Assembly (NCBI RefSeq): GCF_903642285.1
Contig: NZ_CAHJWJ010000016.1
Location: 1 to 64,000 of the forward strand
Origin: Sphingomonas bacterium
Lineage (GTDB): Bacteria; Pseudomonadota; Alphaproteobacteria; Sphingomonadales; Sphingomonadaceae
Reading direction: 5' to 3'
DNA length: 64,000 bases
The notes under the pieces are model-generated. The model worked only from the letters and a program-made list of their open reading frames with translations. It was not told where the DNA came from and searched no databases. A program made the translations under genes and the position numbers. Below are positions 17,286-25,947 of this stretch, one piece after another; within the stretch, counting starts at the first letter, position 1, and each line of letters starts with the position of its first letter.

Positions 17286-18689
17286 TCAGCGCGCCGCGTT
17301 GCCCGTCCGGCTGCCACCACCGCCGCCGCTACGGCCGCCGCCGGAGCGACCACCGCCGCCGCCCGGAGCACCGCGACCCTGCCCGCCGCCCCGGCTGGCG
17401 TTCGCATAGTTGCGGCCGGTATTGCTCCCCGTCGGGCTCGGCGCATGCGTGGCGCGTGGCCGTGCAGGCCCGCGTGGCTGGCGGGGGCGATCATCGCGCG
17501 GGGCGGGGTCGTTGCCGATCGCCTGCACCCGGGTCGCCTTGATCCTGTTCGCCTGCGCCATGAAATCCTCCGGCAGCGCCTCGACCGCGATCTTCTGACG
17601 CGTCACCTTCTCGATGTCGCGCAGATAGGGCCGCTCGTCGTCCGCGCAGAACGATACCGCGATGCCGCTCGCACCCGCACGCGCGGTCCGGCCGATGCGG
17701 TGAACATATTGCTCCGCCACATTGGGCAGTTCGAAGTTCACGACGTGGCTGACGCCCGACACGTCGATCCCGCGCGCGGCGATGTCGGTCGCGACCAGGA
17801 TCGGCACCTGGCCCGACTTGAACGCGGCGAGCGCGCGCTCCCGCTGCGGCTGGCTCTTGTTGCCGTGGATCGCGTTGGCGGCGATGCCGTTGCCCGCCAG
17901 CAGCTTCACGACGCGGTCGGCACCATGCTTGGTGCGGGTGAAGACCAGCGCACGGTCGACGCCCTCGCCGCCGAGGACGATCGTCAACAGCGCCTGCTTC
18001 TCCGCCTGGTTGACGAAGGTGACATATTGATCGACGCGCTCCGCCGTCGTCGCCGCGGGCTTGACCGATACGGTCGCGGGTTCGTGGAGGAACTGGTCCG
18101 CCAATTCACGGATCGCGACGGGCATGGTCGCGGAGAAGAACAAGGTCTGGCGCTTGCGCGGCAGCATGCGGACGATCTTGCGCAGCGCATGGATGAAGCC
18201 GAGGTCGAGCATCTGATCGGCCTCGTCCAGCACCAGGATCTCGATCGTCGACAGGTTCAGGAAGCCCTGTTCGACCAGGTCGATCAGGCGGCCCGGCGTG
18301 GCAACGAGGATGTCGACGCCGCGGCTGACGTCCTGGCGGTTCTTGTTGATGCTGGTACCGCCGAACACGGTCGCGACCGACATCTTCGAGAATTTCCCGT
18401 AATCGCGCGCGCTGTCGGCGATCTGGCCGGCGAGTTCGCGGGTGGGGGCGAGGACGAGCATGCGGCAATGCGTCGGCAGGATGCGCTTCTGCGATCCGAC
18501 GAGGCGCTGGATCGACGGCAGCACGAACGCCGCGGTCTTGCCGGTGCCGGTCTGCGCGATGCCGAGCAGGTCGCGGCCCTCGAGCAGGATGGGGATGGAA
18601 TCGCGCTGGATCGGCGTCGGGGTTTCATACCCCTTCGCCTGGAGCGCGCGGACGAGGGGTTCGGCGAGGCCGAGTTCGGAAAAAGGCAT
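17286..18689 (-). CDS. DEAD-box RNA helicase, RhlE-like
   Basis: A 467-residue ATP-dependent RNA helicase starting MPFSELGLAEPLVRALQAKG. Motifs in order are the Q motif TPIQRDSIP, I AQTGTGKT, Ia PTRELA, Ib TPGRLID, II VLDEAD, III SAT, IV ALVFTRTK, V ATDIAARGIDV and VI HRIGRTARAG. The C-terminal tail from about residue 385 is rich in Arg, Gly and Pro and ends in a Gly/Arg/Ser repeat that likely binds RNA. Such enzymes act in ribosome assembly, RNA decay and cold growth. The upstream 314 bases hold no gene, so a long leader is possible. Confidence 0.93.
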   Translation of the reverse strand: MPFSELGLAEPLVRALQAKGYETPTPIQRDSIPILLEGRDLLGIAQTGTGKTAAFVLPSIQRLVGSQKRILPTHCRMLVLAPTRELAGQIADSARDYGKFSKMSVATVFGGTSINKNRQDVSRGVDILVATPGRLIDLVEQGFLNLSTIEILVLDEADQMLDLGFIHALRKIVRMLPRKRQTLFFSATMPVAIRELADQFLHEPATVSVKPAATTAERVDQYVTFVNQAEKQALLTIVLGGEGVDRALVFTRTKHGADRVVKLLAGNGIAANAIHGNKSQPQRERALAAFKSGQVPILVATDIAARGIDVSGVSHVVNFELPNVAEQYVHRIGRTARAGASGIAVSFCADDERPYLRDIEKVTRQKIAVEALPEDFMAQANRIKATRVQAIGNDPAPRDDRPRQPRGPARPRATHAPSPTGSNTGRNYANASRGGGQGRGAPGGGGGRSGGGRSGGGGGSRTGNAAR

Positions 18690-19003
18690 GATATGCTTTC
18701 GACTGTGCCGGACTCGCGCGATCGCAGATCGACGCACGAGTGGCGGTGGTGGTTGACACCCCGCGTGAAAAGGGAAGCCCGTTGATAACGACCAAGGCGG
18801 AGCCTGGACGCGGCGTTTGCCGCTGTCCGATCACGCTGCATTACGTCTCGATCGTCGGCAGATGCCGGATCGGGCGCGAAATGTCAAGGTCGTGCCACGT
18901 CGCCCGCAATAGCGCGACGACATGCCGCGCGAATCCAGCTTTCGCTGGGACGGCGCGCGTGGTGCGGCTACTACCCCGGAAAACGGGAAGAGGATCGACG
19001 CAT
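18690..19003. other. Gene-free divergent region between helicase and FAH-family gene
   Basis: No convincing gene is visible in these 314 bases. It must hold the promoters of both divergent genes. A TTGACA at 18753-18758 has no clear -10 partner. A lone hairpin CCAGCTTTCGCTGG near 18940 resembles half of a Pal-A unit. Confidence 0.5.
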
Positions 19004-20005
19004 ATGAAACTGGCCAGCCTCAAACAGGGGCGCGACGGCGCGCTTGTCGTCGTCTCCGACGATCTCGCCTGGTGCGCGGACGCCGCGCATATCGCGCCCA
19101 CGTTGCAGGCCGCGCTCGACGATTGGGACCGGCTGTCGCCCGCGCTCGAAAATCTCGCGACCGATCTGGCGCACGAGATGATCCCGATGCGGCGGTTCCA
19201 CGAACATGCCGCCGCATCGCCCCTGCCGCGGGCGTATCAATGGGCGGACGGTTCGGCCTATGTGAACCATGTCGCGCTCGTCCGGCAGGCGCGCGGGGCG
19301 GCGATGCCCGACAGCTTCTGGCACGATCCGCTGATGTACCAGGGCGGGTCGGACGGGTTCCTGGCCCCGCGCGACCCGATACCGCTGGCGGACGAAGCCT
19401 GGGGCTGCGACCTGGAGGGCGAGGTCGTCGTCGTGACCGGCGACGTACCGATGGGCGCGAGCCGCGAGGCGGCGCTGGACGCGATCCGGCTGGTCGGGCT
19501 GACCAACGACGTCAGCTTGCGCAATCTCATCCCGGGCGAACTCGGCAAGGGCTTCGGCTTCTTCCAATCCAAGCCTGCGAGCGCTTTCTCGCCGGTGTTC
19601 GTCACGCCCGGATCGCTGGGCGACTGGTGGCAGGACGGCAAGCTGCACCGTGTCCTGAAGGTCGATCTCAACGGTCAACCCTTCGGCCGCGCCGACGCGG
19701 GGCAGGACATGACGTTCGATTTCGGCACGCTGATCGCGCATGCCGCGAAGACCCGCGCGCTCGGTGCCGGGACGATCGTCGGGTCGGGTACCGTCTCCAA
19801 TCGCGGCGCGGACGGCGGACCGGGCAAGACGATCGCGGATGGCGGCGTCGGCTATTCCTGCCTCGCCGAATTGCGGACGATCGAGACCATCGCCAGCGGC
19901 AAGCCGGCGACGCCGTTCCTGAAGCGCGGCGACGTGGTGAAGATCTGGGCGGAGGACGACAGGCATCACCCGATCTTCGGGGCGATCGAACAGACGGTGG
20001 GATGA
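19004..20005 (+). CDS. Fumarylacetoacetate hydrolase family protein
   Basis: A 333-residue protein with an N-terminal FAH-N-like part (MKLASLKQGRDGALVVVSDD) and a C-terminal FAH catalytic domain. Metal-binding acidic residues appear in CDLEGEVVVVTGDVPMG and LVGLTNDVSLRNLI, and GTVSNRGADGGPGKTI and GDVVKIWAED are typical family blocks. It may be fumarylacetoacetase itself (tyrosine catabolism) or a related 2-keto-acid hydrolase. No hmgA or maiA neighbour is present to decide. GGGAAGAGGAT precedes the ATG. Confidence 0.85.
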   Translation: MKLASLKQGRDGALVVVSDDLAWCADAAHIAPTLQAALDDWDRLSPALENLATDLAHEMIPMRRFHEHAAASPLPRAYQWADGSAYVNHVALVRQARGAAMPDSFWHDPLMYQGGSDGFLAPRDPIPLADEAWGCDLEGEVVVVTGDVPMGASREAALDAIRLVGLTNDVSLRNLIPGELGKGFGFFQSKPASAFSPVFVTPGSLGDWWQDGKLHRVLKVDLNGQPFGRADAGQDMTFDFGTLIAHAAKTRALGAGTIVGSGTVSNRGADGGPGKTIADGGVGYSCLAELRTIETIASGKPATPFLKRGDVVKIWAEDDRHHPIFGAIEQTVG

Positions 20006-20017
20006 GGGCATCGTGTC

Positions 20018-20035
20018 CTCCTGCGTTCGCAGGAG
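20018..20035. repeat. Single palindromic hairpin after the FAH-family gene
   Basis: CTCCTGCG TT CGCAGGAG is a perfect 8-bp stem, like one half of a Pal-A unit. It starts 12 bases after the stop codon and could limit 3' decay or end transcription. Confidence 0.6.
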
Positions 20036-20092
20036 AACGGGGCGGAACGGCACGCTATGCCCGGCCGTTTAACGGACGAAGGAGACACCCCC

Positions 20093-20287
20093 GTGCCCAC
20101 CGACAAGACCACCGCCATCCCGCCCGACAACGGCACCCGCGCCTCGGTCGACCCGCGCACCGGCGAAGTGCGCGGCAGCGGCGTCGGTGCGGGCGGCGGC
20201 AGTTCCGGAGAGGATCCGAGCAGCGATTCCGCGGCCGGCGATGGCCAGCCCGCCAACGGGATCGATGCCGAGAAGACCGCCGAATGA
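20093..20287 (+). CDS. Small hydrophilic protein of unknown function
   Basis: A 64-residue frame beginning at a GTG (VPTDKTTAIPPDNGTRASVD) with a strong AAGGAG eight bases upstream; an ATG at 20057 lacks such a site. The product is acidic, rich in Gly, Ser, Pro and Asp, with no hydrophobic segment, so it is probably disordered and cytoplasmic. I do not recognise a family. It lies between the FAH-family gene and the branched-chain dehydrogenase operon. Confidence 0.6.
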   Translation: MPTDKTTAIPPDNGTRASVDPRTGEVRGSGVGAGGGSSGEDPSSDSAAGDGQPANGIDAEKTAE

Positions 20288-20387
20288 GCCGTCCGGCATA
20301 TCCGGCTCGCTTGAAATTCAATTACGACGGAGCGAAGGCGGCGCGCAGGCCGGCATGATGCCCGCACGCGACAATATGGAGGGACTT

Positions 20388-21674
20388 ATGGCCAGCGATA
20401 CTCGGCGCGCCAATCTACGGCCGCTGTCGCTCCATGTGCCCGAACCCAAATTCCGCCCCGGGGACACCGTCGATTTCGCCTCGGTCGCGGTCCCACAGGT
20501 CGATGCCGCGCGTCGCCCCGATACCGCGGCGGCGGCATCGACATTCGTCGAGCTGTCTTATGGCCTGGTGCGCGTGCTCGGGGAGGATGGCCATGCGGTC
20601 GGCGCGTGGAACCCACGACTGCCCCCCGATCTGCTGCGGCGGATGCTGCGCAGCATGGCGTTGACCCGCGCGTTCGACGAACGGATGTTCCGTGCCCAGC
20701 GCCAGGGCAAGACGAGCTTCTACATGAAGGCCACGGGCGAGGAAGCGGTCGCGGTCGCGGCGGCCTATGCGCTCGATTACGACGATATGTGCTTCCCGTC
20801 CTACCGTCAGCAGGGGCTGCTGATCGCGCGGAACTGGTCGCTGGTCGACATGATGAACCAGATCTATTCGAACAAGGGTGACCGGTTGCAGGGCAAGCAA
20901 TTGCCGATCATGTATTCGGTGAAGGAGGCGGGCTTCTTTTCGATCTCGGGCAATCTCGCCACGCAATATCCGCAGGCGGTCGGTTGGGCGATGGCGTCGG
21001 CGGCGAAGGGCGACACGCGGATCGCCGCGGTATGGTGCGGCGAGGGATCGACCGCGGAGGGCGATTTCCATTCCGCCTGCACCTTCGCCAGCGTCTACCG
21101 CGCGCCGGTGATCCTCAACGTCGTGAACAACCAATGGGCGATATCGAGCTTTTCCGGGTTCGCGGGCGCGGAGGCGACGACCTTCGCGGCGCGCGCGATC
21201 GGCTATGGGATGGCCGGGCTGCGCATCGATGGCAACGACGCGCTGGCGGTGTACGCTGCGACCGCCTGGGCGGCGGAGCGCGCGCGGACCAACCATGGAC
21301 CGACGCTGATCGAGCATTTCACCTACCGCGCGGAGGGGCATTCGACCTCGGACGATCCCGGCCAGTACCGATCGGAGGGCGAGCCCAACGCCTGGCCGCT
21401 CGGCGATCCGATCCGGCGGCTGAAGGAGCATCTGATCGCGATCGGCGAATGGGACGAGGAACGCCACGTGGCGCAGGACAAGGACCTCGCCGACCAGGTG
21501 AAGGCCGCACAGAAGGAAGCCGAGAAGAACGGCATCCTCGGTCACGGCCTCCATCAGCCGCTGGATACTTTGTTCGACGGGGTGTTCGAGGAGATGCCAT
21601 GGCATTTGCGCGAACAGCAGGCGCAGATGATGGCGGAAGAGGCCGCAAGCGGCCGGCCATGGGATCGCAAGTGA
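20388..21674 (+). CDS. bkdA1: Branched-chain 2-oxoacid dehydrogenase E1 alpha subunit
   Basis: A 428-residue thiamine diphosphate-dependent E1 alpha subunit that decarboxylates the 2-oxoacids of Val, Leu and Ile. The N-terminal extension LSLHVPEPKFRPGD is typical of bacterial branched-chain E1 alpha. Family blocks include ALTRAFDERMFRAQRQGKTSF, FPSYRQQGLLIARNW, the ThDP/Mg motif GEGSTAEGDFHSACTFASVY...VNNQWAIS, and YRAEGHSTSDDPGQYR, the phosphorylation-loop region of mitochondrial homologues. The ATG at 20388 follows GGAGGG. It is first in an operon with E1 beta, E2 and a PAP2 phosphatase, but no E3 (lpd) gene follows here. Confidence 0.95.
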   Translation: MASDTRRANLRPLSLHVPEPKFRPGDTVDFASVAVPQVDAARRPDTAAAASTFVELSYGLVRVLGEDGHAVGAWNPRLPPDLLRRMLRSMALTRAFDERMFRAQRQGKTSFYMKATGEEAVAVAAAYALDYDDMCFPSYRQQGLLIARNWSLVDMMNQIYSNKGDRLQGKQLPIMYSVKEAGFFSISGNLATQYPQAVGWAMASAAKGDTRIAAVWCGEGSTAEGDFHSACTFASVYRAPVILNVVNNQWAISSFSGFAGAEATTFAARAIGYGMAGLRIDGNDALAVYAATAWAAERARTNHGPTLIEHFTYRAEGHSTSDDPGQYRSEGEPNAWPLGDPIRRLKEHLIAIGEWDEERHVAQDKDLADQVKAAQKEAEKNGILGHGLHQPLDTLFDGVFEEMPWHLREQQAQMMAEEAASGRPWDRK

Positions 21675-21718
21675 TGGCCATGGTCCTCCGCGGCGCAGCC
21701 GCAATCCATCCTTCTTTT

Positions 21719-21781
21719 CGTGTCTTCGTGTCTTCGTGCGAGGCAATCTTATTTTTTCTCGCACGAAGACACGAAGACGCG
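21719..21781. repeat. Long hairpin (Pal-D) between E1 alpha and E1 beta genes
   Basis: The arms at 21719-21742 and 21758-21781, built on the unit CGTGTCTTCGTGTCTTCGTG, pair at 23 of 24 positions around a 15-base A/T-rich loop. This would form a very stable stem-loop in the 154-base gap between the two subunit genes. Its sequence is unlike the other repeats in the window. Confidence 0.85.
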
Positions 21782-21828
21782 AAGAGTAAGAAGCATTTTG
21801 AGGCCGCTGGCGCGGCGGATATCCTGCG

Positions 21829-22857
21829 ATGACCGAACCAACCACCCGCATGACCATGATCCAGGCGATCAACTCCGCCATGGAGGTCATGATGGAGCGC
21901 GATCCGGCGGTCATCGTGATGGGGGAGGATGTCGGCTATTTCGGCGGCGTGTTCCGCGCGACCGCAGGGCTACAGGCCAAATTCGGCAAGACGCGCGTGT
22001 TTGACACGCCGATCACCGAATGCGGCATCATCGGCGTGGCGGTGGGGATGGGGGCTTACGGCCTCAGGCCCGTGCCCGAGATCCAGTTCGCGGATTACAT
22101 CTACCCCGCGCTCGACCAGTTGGTCAGCGAGGCGGCGCGGCTGCGCTATCGCTCGGCGGGGGAATTCACCTCGCCGATCACGGTGCGGTCGCCGTTCGGT
22201 GGCGGCATCTTCGGTGGCCAGACGCACAGCCAGTCGCCCGAAGGGATCTTCACCCATGTCTCGGGGATCAAGACCGTCATTCCCTCGACGCCTTACGATG
22301 CCAAGGGCCTGCTGATCGCCGCGATCGAGGACAACGACCCCACGCTCTTCTTCGAACCCAAGCGCATCTACAACGGTCCCTTCAACGGCCATTGGGATCG
22401 CCCGGCGGAAAACTGGTCGAAACATCCTGCGGGTGAGGTGCCGACCGGCTATTACAAGATCGACCTCGGCAAGGCGAACGTCGTGCGGCCCGGCGAGGCG
22501 CTGACCATCCTGTGCTACGGTACGATGGTGCATGTCTGCACGCAGGTCGTCGCGGACGCGGGCGTCAATGCCGAGATCGTCGACCTGCGCACGCTGGTGC
22601 CGCTCGACATCGAGACGATCGAAGCGTCGGTGAAGAAGACCGGCCGCTGCATGATCGTCCATGAGGCGACGCGCACCGGCGGCTTCGGTGCGGAGCTTTC
22701 GGCGCTGGTGCAGGAGCGCTGCTTCTACCATCTGGAAGCCCCGATCGAGCGCGTGACGGGCTTCGACACGCCCTATCCCCACAGCCTCGAATGGGCGTAT
22801 TTCCCCGGTCCCGTCCGTATCGGCGAGGCGCTGAAAAAAATCATGAAGGACGCCTGA
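21829..22857 (+). CDS. bkdA2: Branched-chain 2-oxoacid dehydrogenase E1 beta subunit
   Basis: A 342-residue transketolase-type subunit that pairs with E1 alpha to form the heterotetrameric decarboxylase. Conserved blocks are MGEDVGYFGGVFRATAGL, TPITECGIIGVAVGMGAYGL, RSPFGGGIFGGQTHSQSPEG, EPKRIYNGPFNG (typical of branched-chain rather than pyruvate E1 beta) and VHEATRTGGFGAELSALVQE. The long Pal-D hairpin lies just upstream. The stop codon overlaps the E2 start as TGATG. Confidence 0.96.
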   Translation: MTEPTTRMTMIQAINSAMEVMMERDPAVIVMGEDVGYFGGVFRATAGLQAKFGKTRVFDTPITECGIIGVAVGMGAYGLRPVPEIQFADYIYPALDQLVSEAARLRYRSAGEFTSPITVRSPFGGGIFGGQTHSQSPEGIFTHVSGIKTVIPSTPYDAKGLLIAAIEDNDPTLFFEPKRIYNGPFNGHWDRPAENWSKHPAGEVPTGYYKIDLGKANVVRPGEALTILCYGTMVHVCTQVVADAGVNAEIVDLRTLVPLDIETIEASVKKTGRCMIVHEATRTGGFGAELSALVQERCFYHLEAPIERVTGFDTPYPHSLEWAYFPGPVRIGEALKKIMKDA

Positions 22858-24209
22858 TGGCTCGTTTCACCTTCAAGTTGCCGGACATCGGCGAAGGCAT
22901 CGCCGAGGCGGAGATCGTCGCGTGGCACGTGGCTGTCGGCACCTACGTCGAGGAAGATCAGAACATCGCCGACATGATGACCGACAAGGCGACGGTCGAG
23001 ATGGAGTCGCCGGTTTCGGGCATCGTCGTCGAACTGGCGGGCGCGGTCGGCGACCAAGTGTCGATCGGTTCGGCGTTGGTGGTCATCGAAACGGATGCCG
23101 TCGTCGAGAGCGACGAGACGGTCGCGGCACCCGAGACGGCCGCGCAGGAAGAGACGGCCGAGCAGTATGAGGCGGAAAATCCCGGAGTGGCGGAGGAGCA
23201 AATCCTCCCCGGTACGGGGAGGGGGACCGCCAGCGAAGCTGGTGGTGGAGGGGGCGTGCCACGAGCGATGTCGCCCGAGGAAGCCCCCCTCCACCGTCCT
23301 GCGGACGGTCCCCCTCCCCGTGCCGGGGAGGATTTCAAGGCCCTCGCGTCGCCCGCCGTCCGTGCGCGGGCGAAGGACTTGGGGATCGACCTCGCGTCCG
23401 TCAAAACCGACTCCGACCGCGTCCGTCATTCGGACCTGGACGCGTATCTCCGCTACGGCGCGGGCCAGGGGTATAACGCGCCGAACGCCAGCCGCGCCCG
23501 CGCCGACGAGCAGGTGAAGGTCGTCGGCATGCGCCGCCGCATCGCCGAGAACATGGCCGCGTCGAAGCGCGCGATCCCGCATTTCACCTATGTCGACGAG
23601 ATCGACGTCACCGCGCTGGAGGCGATGCGCGGGGATCTGAACGCGAACAGGGGCGTGCGGCCGAAACTGACGATGCTGCCGCTGCTGATCGTCGCGATCT
23701 GCCGCTCGCTGCCCGAATTCCCGATGCTCAACGCGCGCTACGACGACGAGGCCGGCGTGGTGACTCGTTCGGGCCGCGTCCATCTCGGCATGGCGACGCA
23801 GACCGATGCCGGGCTGACCGTCCCGGTGATCCGCGACGCGCAGGACCGCAACGTCTGGCAGCTCGCGACCGAGATCGGGCGGCTGGCGGACGCGGCGCGC
23901 GCGAACAAGCTGAAGCCCGACGAGATGGGCGGCGGGACGATCACCGTCACCTCGCTGGGGCCGCTCGGCGGAATCGCGACGACGCCCGTCATCAACCGCC
24001 CCGAGGTCGCGATCATCGGCCCGAACAAGATCGTCGAACGCCCCGTTTTTGCCAAAAAGGAAGGTGGGGGCGACGATATCCGCCGTGCGAAGCTTATGAA
24101 CCTGTCGATCAGCTGCGACCACCGCGTCGTCGATGGCTGGGATGCGGCGAGCTATGTCCAGGCGCTCAAGCGCTATCTTGAGACGCCGGTGCTGCTGTTC
24201 GCCGATTGA
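22857..24209 (+). CDS. bkdB: Branched-chain 2-oxoacid dehydrogenase E2 acyltransferase with a repeat in its linker
   Basis: A 450-residue dihydrolipoyl acyltransferase that moves the acyl group to CoA. The single lipoyl domain (about 1-80) has the lipoyl Lys in MTDKATVEMES. The peripheral subunit-binding domain starts LASPAVRARAKDLGIDL (about 163-200). The catalytic domain ends with SISCDHRVVDGWDAASYVQ, where the catalytic His is in DHRVVDG. Residues about 115-160, between the lipoyl and binding domains, are encoded by a complete Pal-B palindrome and read LPGTGRGTASEAGGGGG and so on. The linker is normally flexible, so the insertion is probably tolerated. Confidence 0.95.
   Translation: MARFTFKLPDIGEGIAEAEIVAWHVAVGTYVEEDQNIADMMTDKATVEMESPVSGIVVELAGAVGDQVSIGSALVVIETDAVVESDETVAAPETAAQEETAEQYEAENPGVAEEQILPGTGRGTASEAGGGGGVPRAMSPEEAPLHRPADGPPPRAGEDFKALASPAVRARAKDLGIDLASVKTDSDRVRHSDLDAYLRYGAGQGYNAPNASRARADEQVKVVGMRRRIAENMAASKRAIPHFTYVDEIDVTALEAMRGDLNANRGVRPKLTMLPLLIVAICRSLPEFPMLNARYDDEAGVVTRSGRVHLGMATQTDAGLTVPVIRDAQDRNVWQLATEIGRLADAARANKLKPDEMGGGTITVTSLGPLGGIATTPVINRPEVAIIGPNKIVERPVFAKKEGGGDDIRRAKLMNLSISCDHRVVDGWDAASYVQALKRYLETPVLLFAD
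23200..23335. repeat. Palindromic repeat Pal-B inside the E2 coding sequence
   Basis: A 136-base element with terminal inverted repeats: left AAATCCTCCCCGGTACGGGG, right CCCCGTGCCGGGGAGGATTT, with 29 of the terminal 30 positions pairing. Further pairing continues inward (CCAGCGAAGCTGG and CCGTCCTGCGGACGG hairpins). It lies in frame in the inter-domain linker of the acyltransferase. Confidence 0.9.
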
Positions 24210-24841
24210 TGGCGGCGCGTCGGCTGCCGCCGGTATTGGCGGGTGCGGGGATCACCGCGGTAGCGGTCGCGCTGGTGCTGGCCGTCGGGTTCGCGGTCGA
24301 TCACTGGCCGTTCGCGTTCGACCGCGCCATTATCACCGGGCTGCGGGCCTGGGGCGGGCCGGCATGGTTGCCGTCGCTGGCGATCGACGTGACCGCGCTC
24401 GGCAGCCCGCCGGTGCTGGCGATCCTGGTCGCGGTCGTCGCCGGCCTGTTGCTCGTCACCGGGCGAGCTCGGACCGCAATCATCACGATGGTCGCCTGCG
24501 CTTCGGGCGGGGCGGTGGTCAGCCTCGTCAAGATAGACATCGCCCGGCCGCGACCGACGTTGGTGCCGCATCTCGTTCCCGCCGCGCATGCCAGCTTTCC
24601 CAGCGGCCATGCGGCGGGCAGCGCGATCGTCTACATGACGCTGGCCGCGCTTGCGACGCGCCTGACGGACGACCGCGCGGTGCATCGCTATATCGTCGGC
24701 ATCGCGGTGCTGCTGGTCGCAGCCATCGGGTGCAGCCGGGTGTATCTGGGGGTCCACTGGCCGTCCGACGTGATGGCCGGATGGAGCTTCGGGACGCTAT
24801 GGGCGCTCGGCTGGTGGTGGGCGACCGCGCGGATGCGGTAG
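24209..24841 (+). CDS. PAP2-family membrane phosphatase
   Basis: A 210-residue integral membrane protein with about five or six hydrophobic helices. The three-part PAP2 signature is present: KIDIARPRP, HASFPSGHAAGSA and SRVYLGVHWPSDVMAGW. It probably removes phosphate from lipid phosphates such as undecaprenyl pyrophosphate or phosphatidic acid at the periplasmic face. The ATG overlaps the E2 stop as TGATG, so it is co-translated with the dehydrogenase operon although the two functions have no known link. Confidence 0.9.
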   Translation: MAARRLPPVLAGAGITAVAVALVLAVGFAVDHWPFAFDRAIITGLRAWGGPAWLPSLAIDVTALGSPPVLAILVAVVAGLLLVTGRARTAIITMVACASGGAVVSLVKIDIARPRPTLVPHLVPAAHASFPSGHAAGSAIVYMTLAALATRLTDDRAVHRYIVGIAVLLVAAIGCSRVYLGVHWPSDVMAGWSFGTLWALGWWWATARMR

Positions 24842-24848
24842 CATTTTC

Positions 24849-24875
24849 GTCATGCCGGGACGAGCCCGGCATGAC
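24849..24875. repeat. Short perfect palindrome Pal-A between convergent genes
   Basis: GTCATGCCGGGACGAGCCCG runs into the inverted end GGCATGAC: a 27-base unit with a 12-bp stem. It separates the convergent PAP2 and galE genes and may terminate both. A copy differing by one base is at 61199-61225. Confidence 0.85.
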
Positions 24876-24882
24876 GGAAGAA

Positions 24883-25878
24883 TTAGGCTCCCCGCTCAGC
24901 GAGCACCCGCTCCCACGCCAGCGCGTCGCGGACGATCGTGTCGAGATCGTCGCGCTCGGGCCGCCAGTCGAGTGCCGCGAGGATCGCCGCGTTATCCGCC
25001 ACCAGCGCGGCAGGATCGCCCGCGCGCCGACCCTCCATCCGGCGATCGATCTTCATGTTGGTCACGCGGTCGACCGCGTCGAGCACTTCGTTGACCGAGA
25101 AACCCCGGCCATAGCCGCAATTGAGGATATGGCTTTCCGCCGGCTGTGCGACGAGGAGGTCGAGCGCGGCGACATGCGCGGCCGCCAAGTCCGACACATG
25201 GATATAATCGCGCACACCGGTGCCGTCGGGCGTGTCGAAATCGGTGCCGAATATGCCGACGTGCGTACGCTTTCCCGTCGCCGCCTCGACCGCGATCTTG
25301 ATGAGATGAGTCGCGCCGATCGTCGACTGACCGCTGCGTCCGGCGGGGTCGGCACCCGCGACGTTGAAATAGCGAAGCGCGCAGAAATTCATCGGATGCG
25401 CGGCGGCGACATCCTTCAGCATCGCCTCGGTCATCAGCTTGGACATGCCGTAGGGATTGATCGGCACCGTCGGATCGCCCTCCGCGACCGGCACCTTGGC
25501 CGGCGTGCCATAGGTCGCCGCGGTCGAGGAGAAGATGAAATGGGGAACGCCCTCCGCGACCGCGCTTTCGAGCAGCGCCTCGGTCGCCGCGGTGTTGTTG
25601 CGGTAATATTTGAGCGGGTTCGCCACCGACTCCGGCACCACGACCGATCCGGCGAAATGCACGATCGCCTTGACGGCGTGATCGCGGATGATGTCGCGCA
25701 CCCGCGCGTCCGCGACGTTCGCCTCGACCAAAGTCGCGCGGGGATCGACCGCCCAGGCGAACCCGGTGACGAGATTGTCGACCACCACCACCCGGTGCCC
25801 CGCATCGAGCAGCGCCAGTACCGCATGACTGCCGATATAGCCTGCGCCCCCCGTCACCATCACCGCGCCGTCGATCAT
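24883..25878 (-). CDS. galE: UDP-glucose 4-epimerase
   Basis: Interconverts UDP-glucose and UDP-galactose. This 331-residue extended short-chain dehydrogenase has the NAD-binding motif VTGGAGYIGSHAVLALLDAG at the start, the Ser/Thr residues in FSSTAATYG, and the Tyr-x-x-x-Lys pair in NPYGMSKLM. RYFNVAGADPAGRSGQS and VRDYIHVSDLAAAHV are classic GalE blocks. It supplies UDP-galactose for surface polysaccharides. It stands alone, convergent with the PAP2 gene and divergent from msrA. Confidence 0.95.
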   Translation of the reverse strand: MIDGAVMVTGGAGYIGSHAVLALLDAGHRVVVVDNLVTGFAWAVDPRATLVEANVADARVRDIIRDHAVKAIVHFAGSVVVPESVANPLKYYRNNTAATEALLESAVAEGVPHFIFSSTAATYGTPAKVPVAEGDPTVPINPYGMSKLMTEAMLKDVAAAHPMNFCALRYFNVAGADPAGRSGQSTIGATHLIKIAVEAATGKRTHVGIFGTDFDTPDGTGVRDYIHVSDLAAAHVAALDLLVAQPAESHILNCGYGRGFSVNEVLDAVDRVTNMKIDRRMEGRRAGDPAALVADNAAILAALDWRPERDDLDTIVRDALAWERVLAERGA

Positions 25879-25947
25879 GCGTTCATCCTACCCTTTGCGC
25901 GCGACCTAGCGGCTTCCTATCTGCAGGGAAAGTTCAGGAGATGATCG

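Noticed and set aside
18753-18758. TTGACA as a promoter for the FAH-family gene
   Set aside because: No acceptable -10 sequence at 16-18 bases downstream, and it lies 250 bases from the start.
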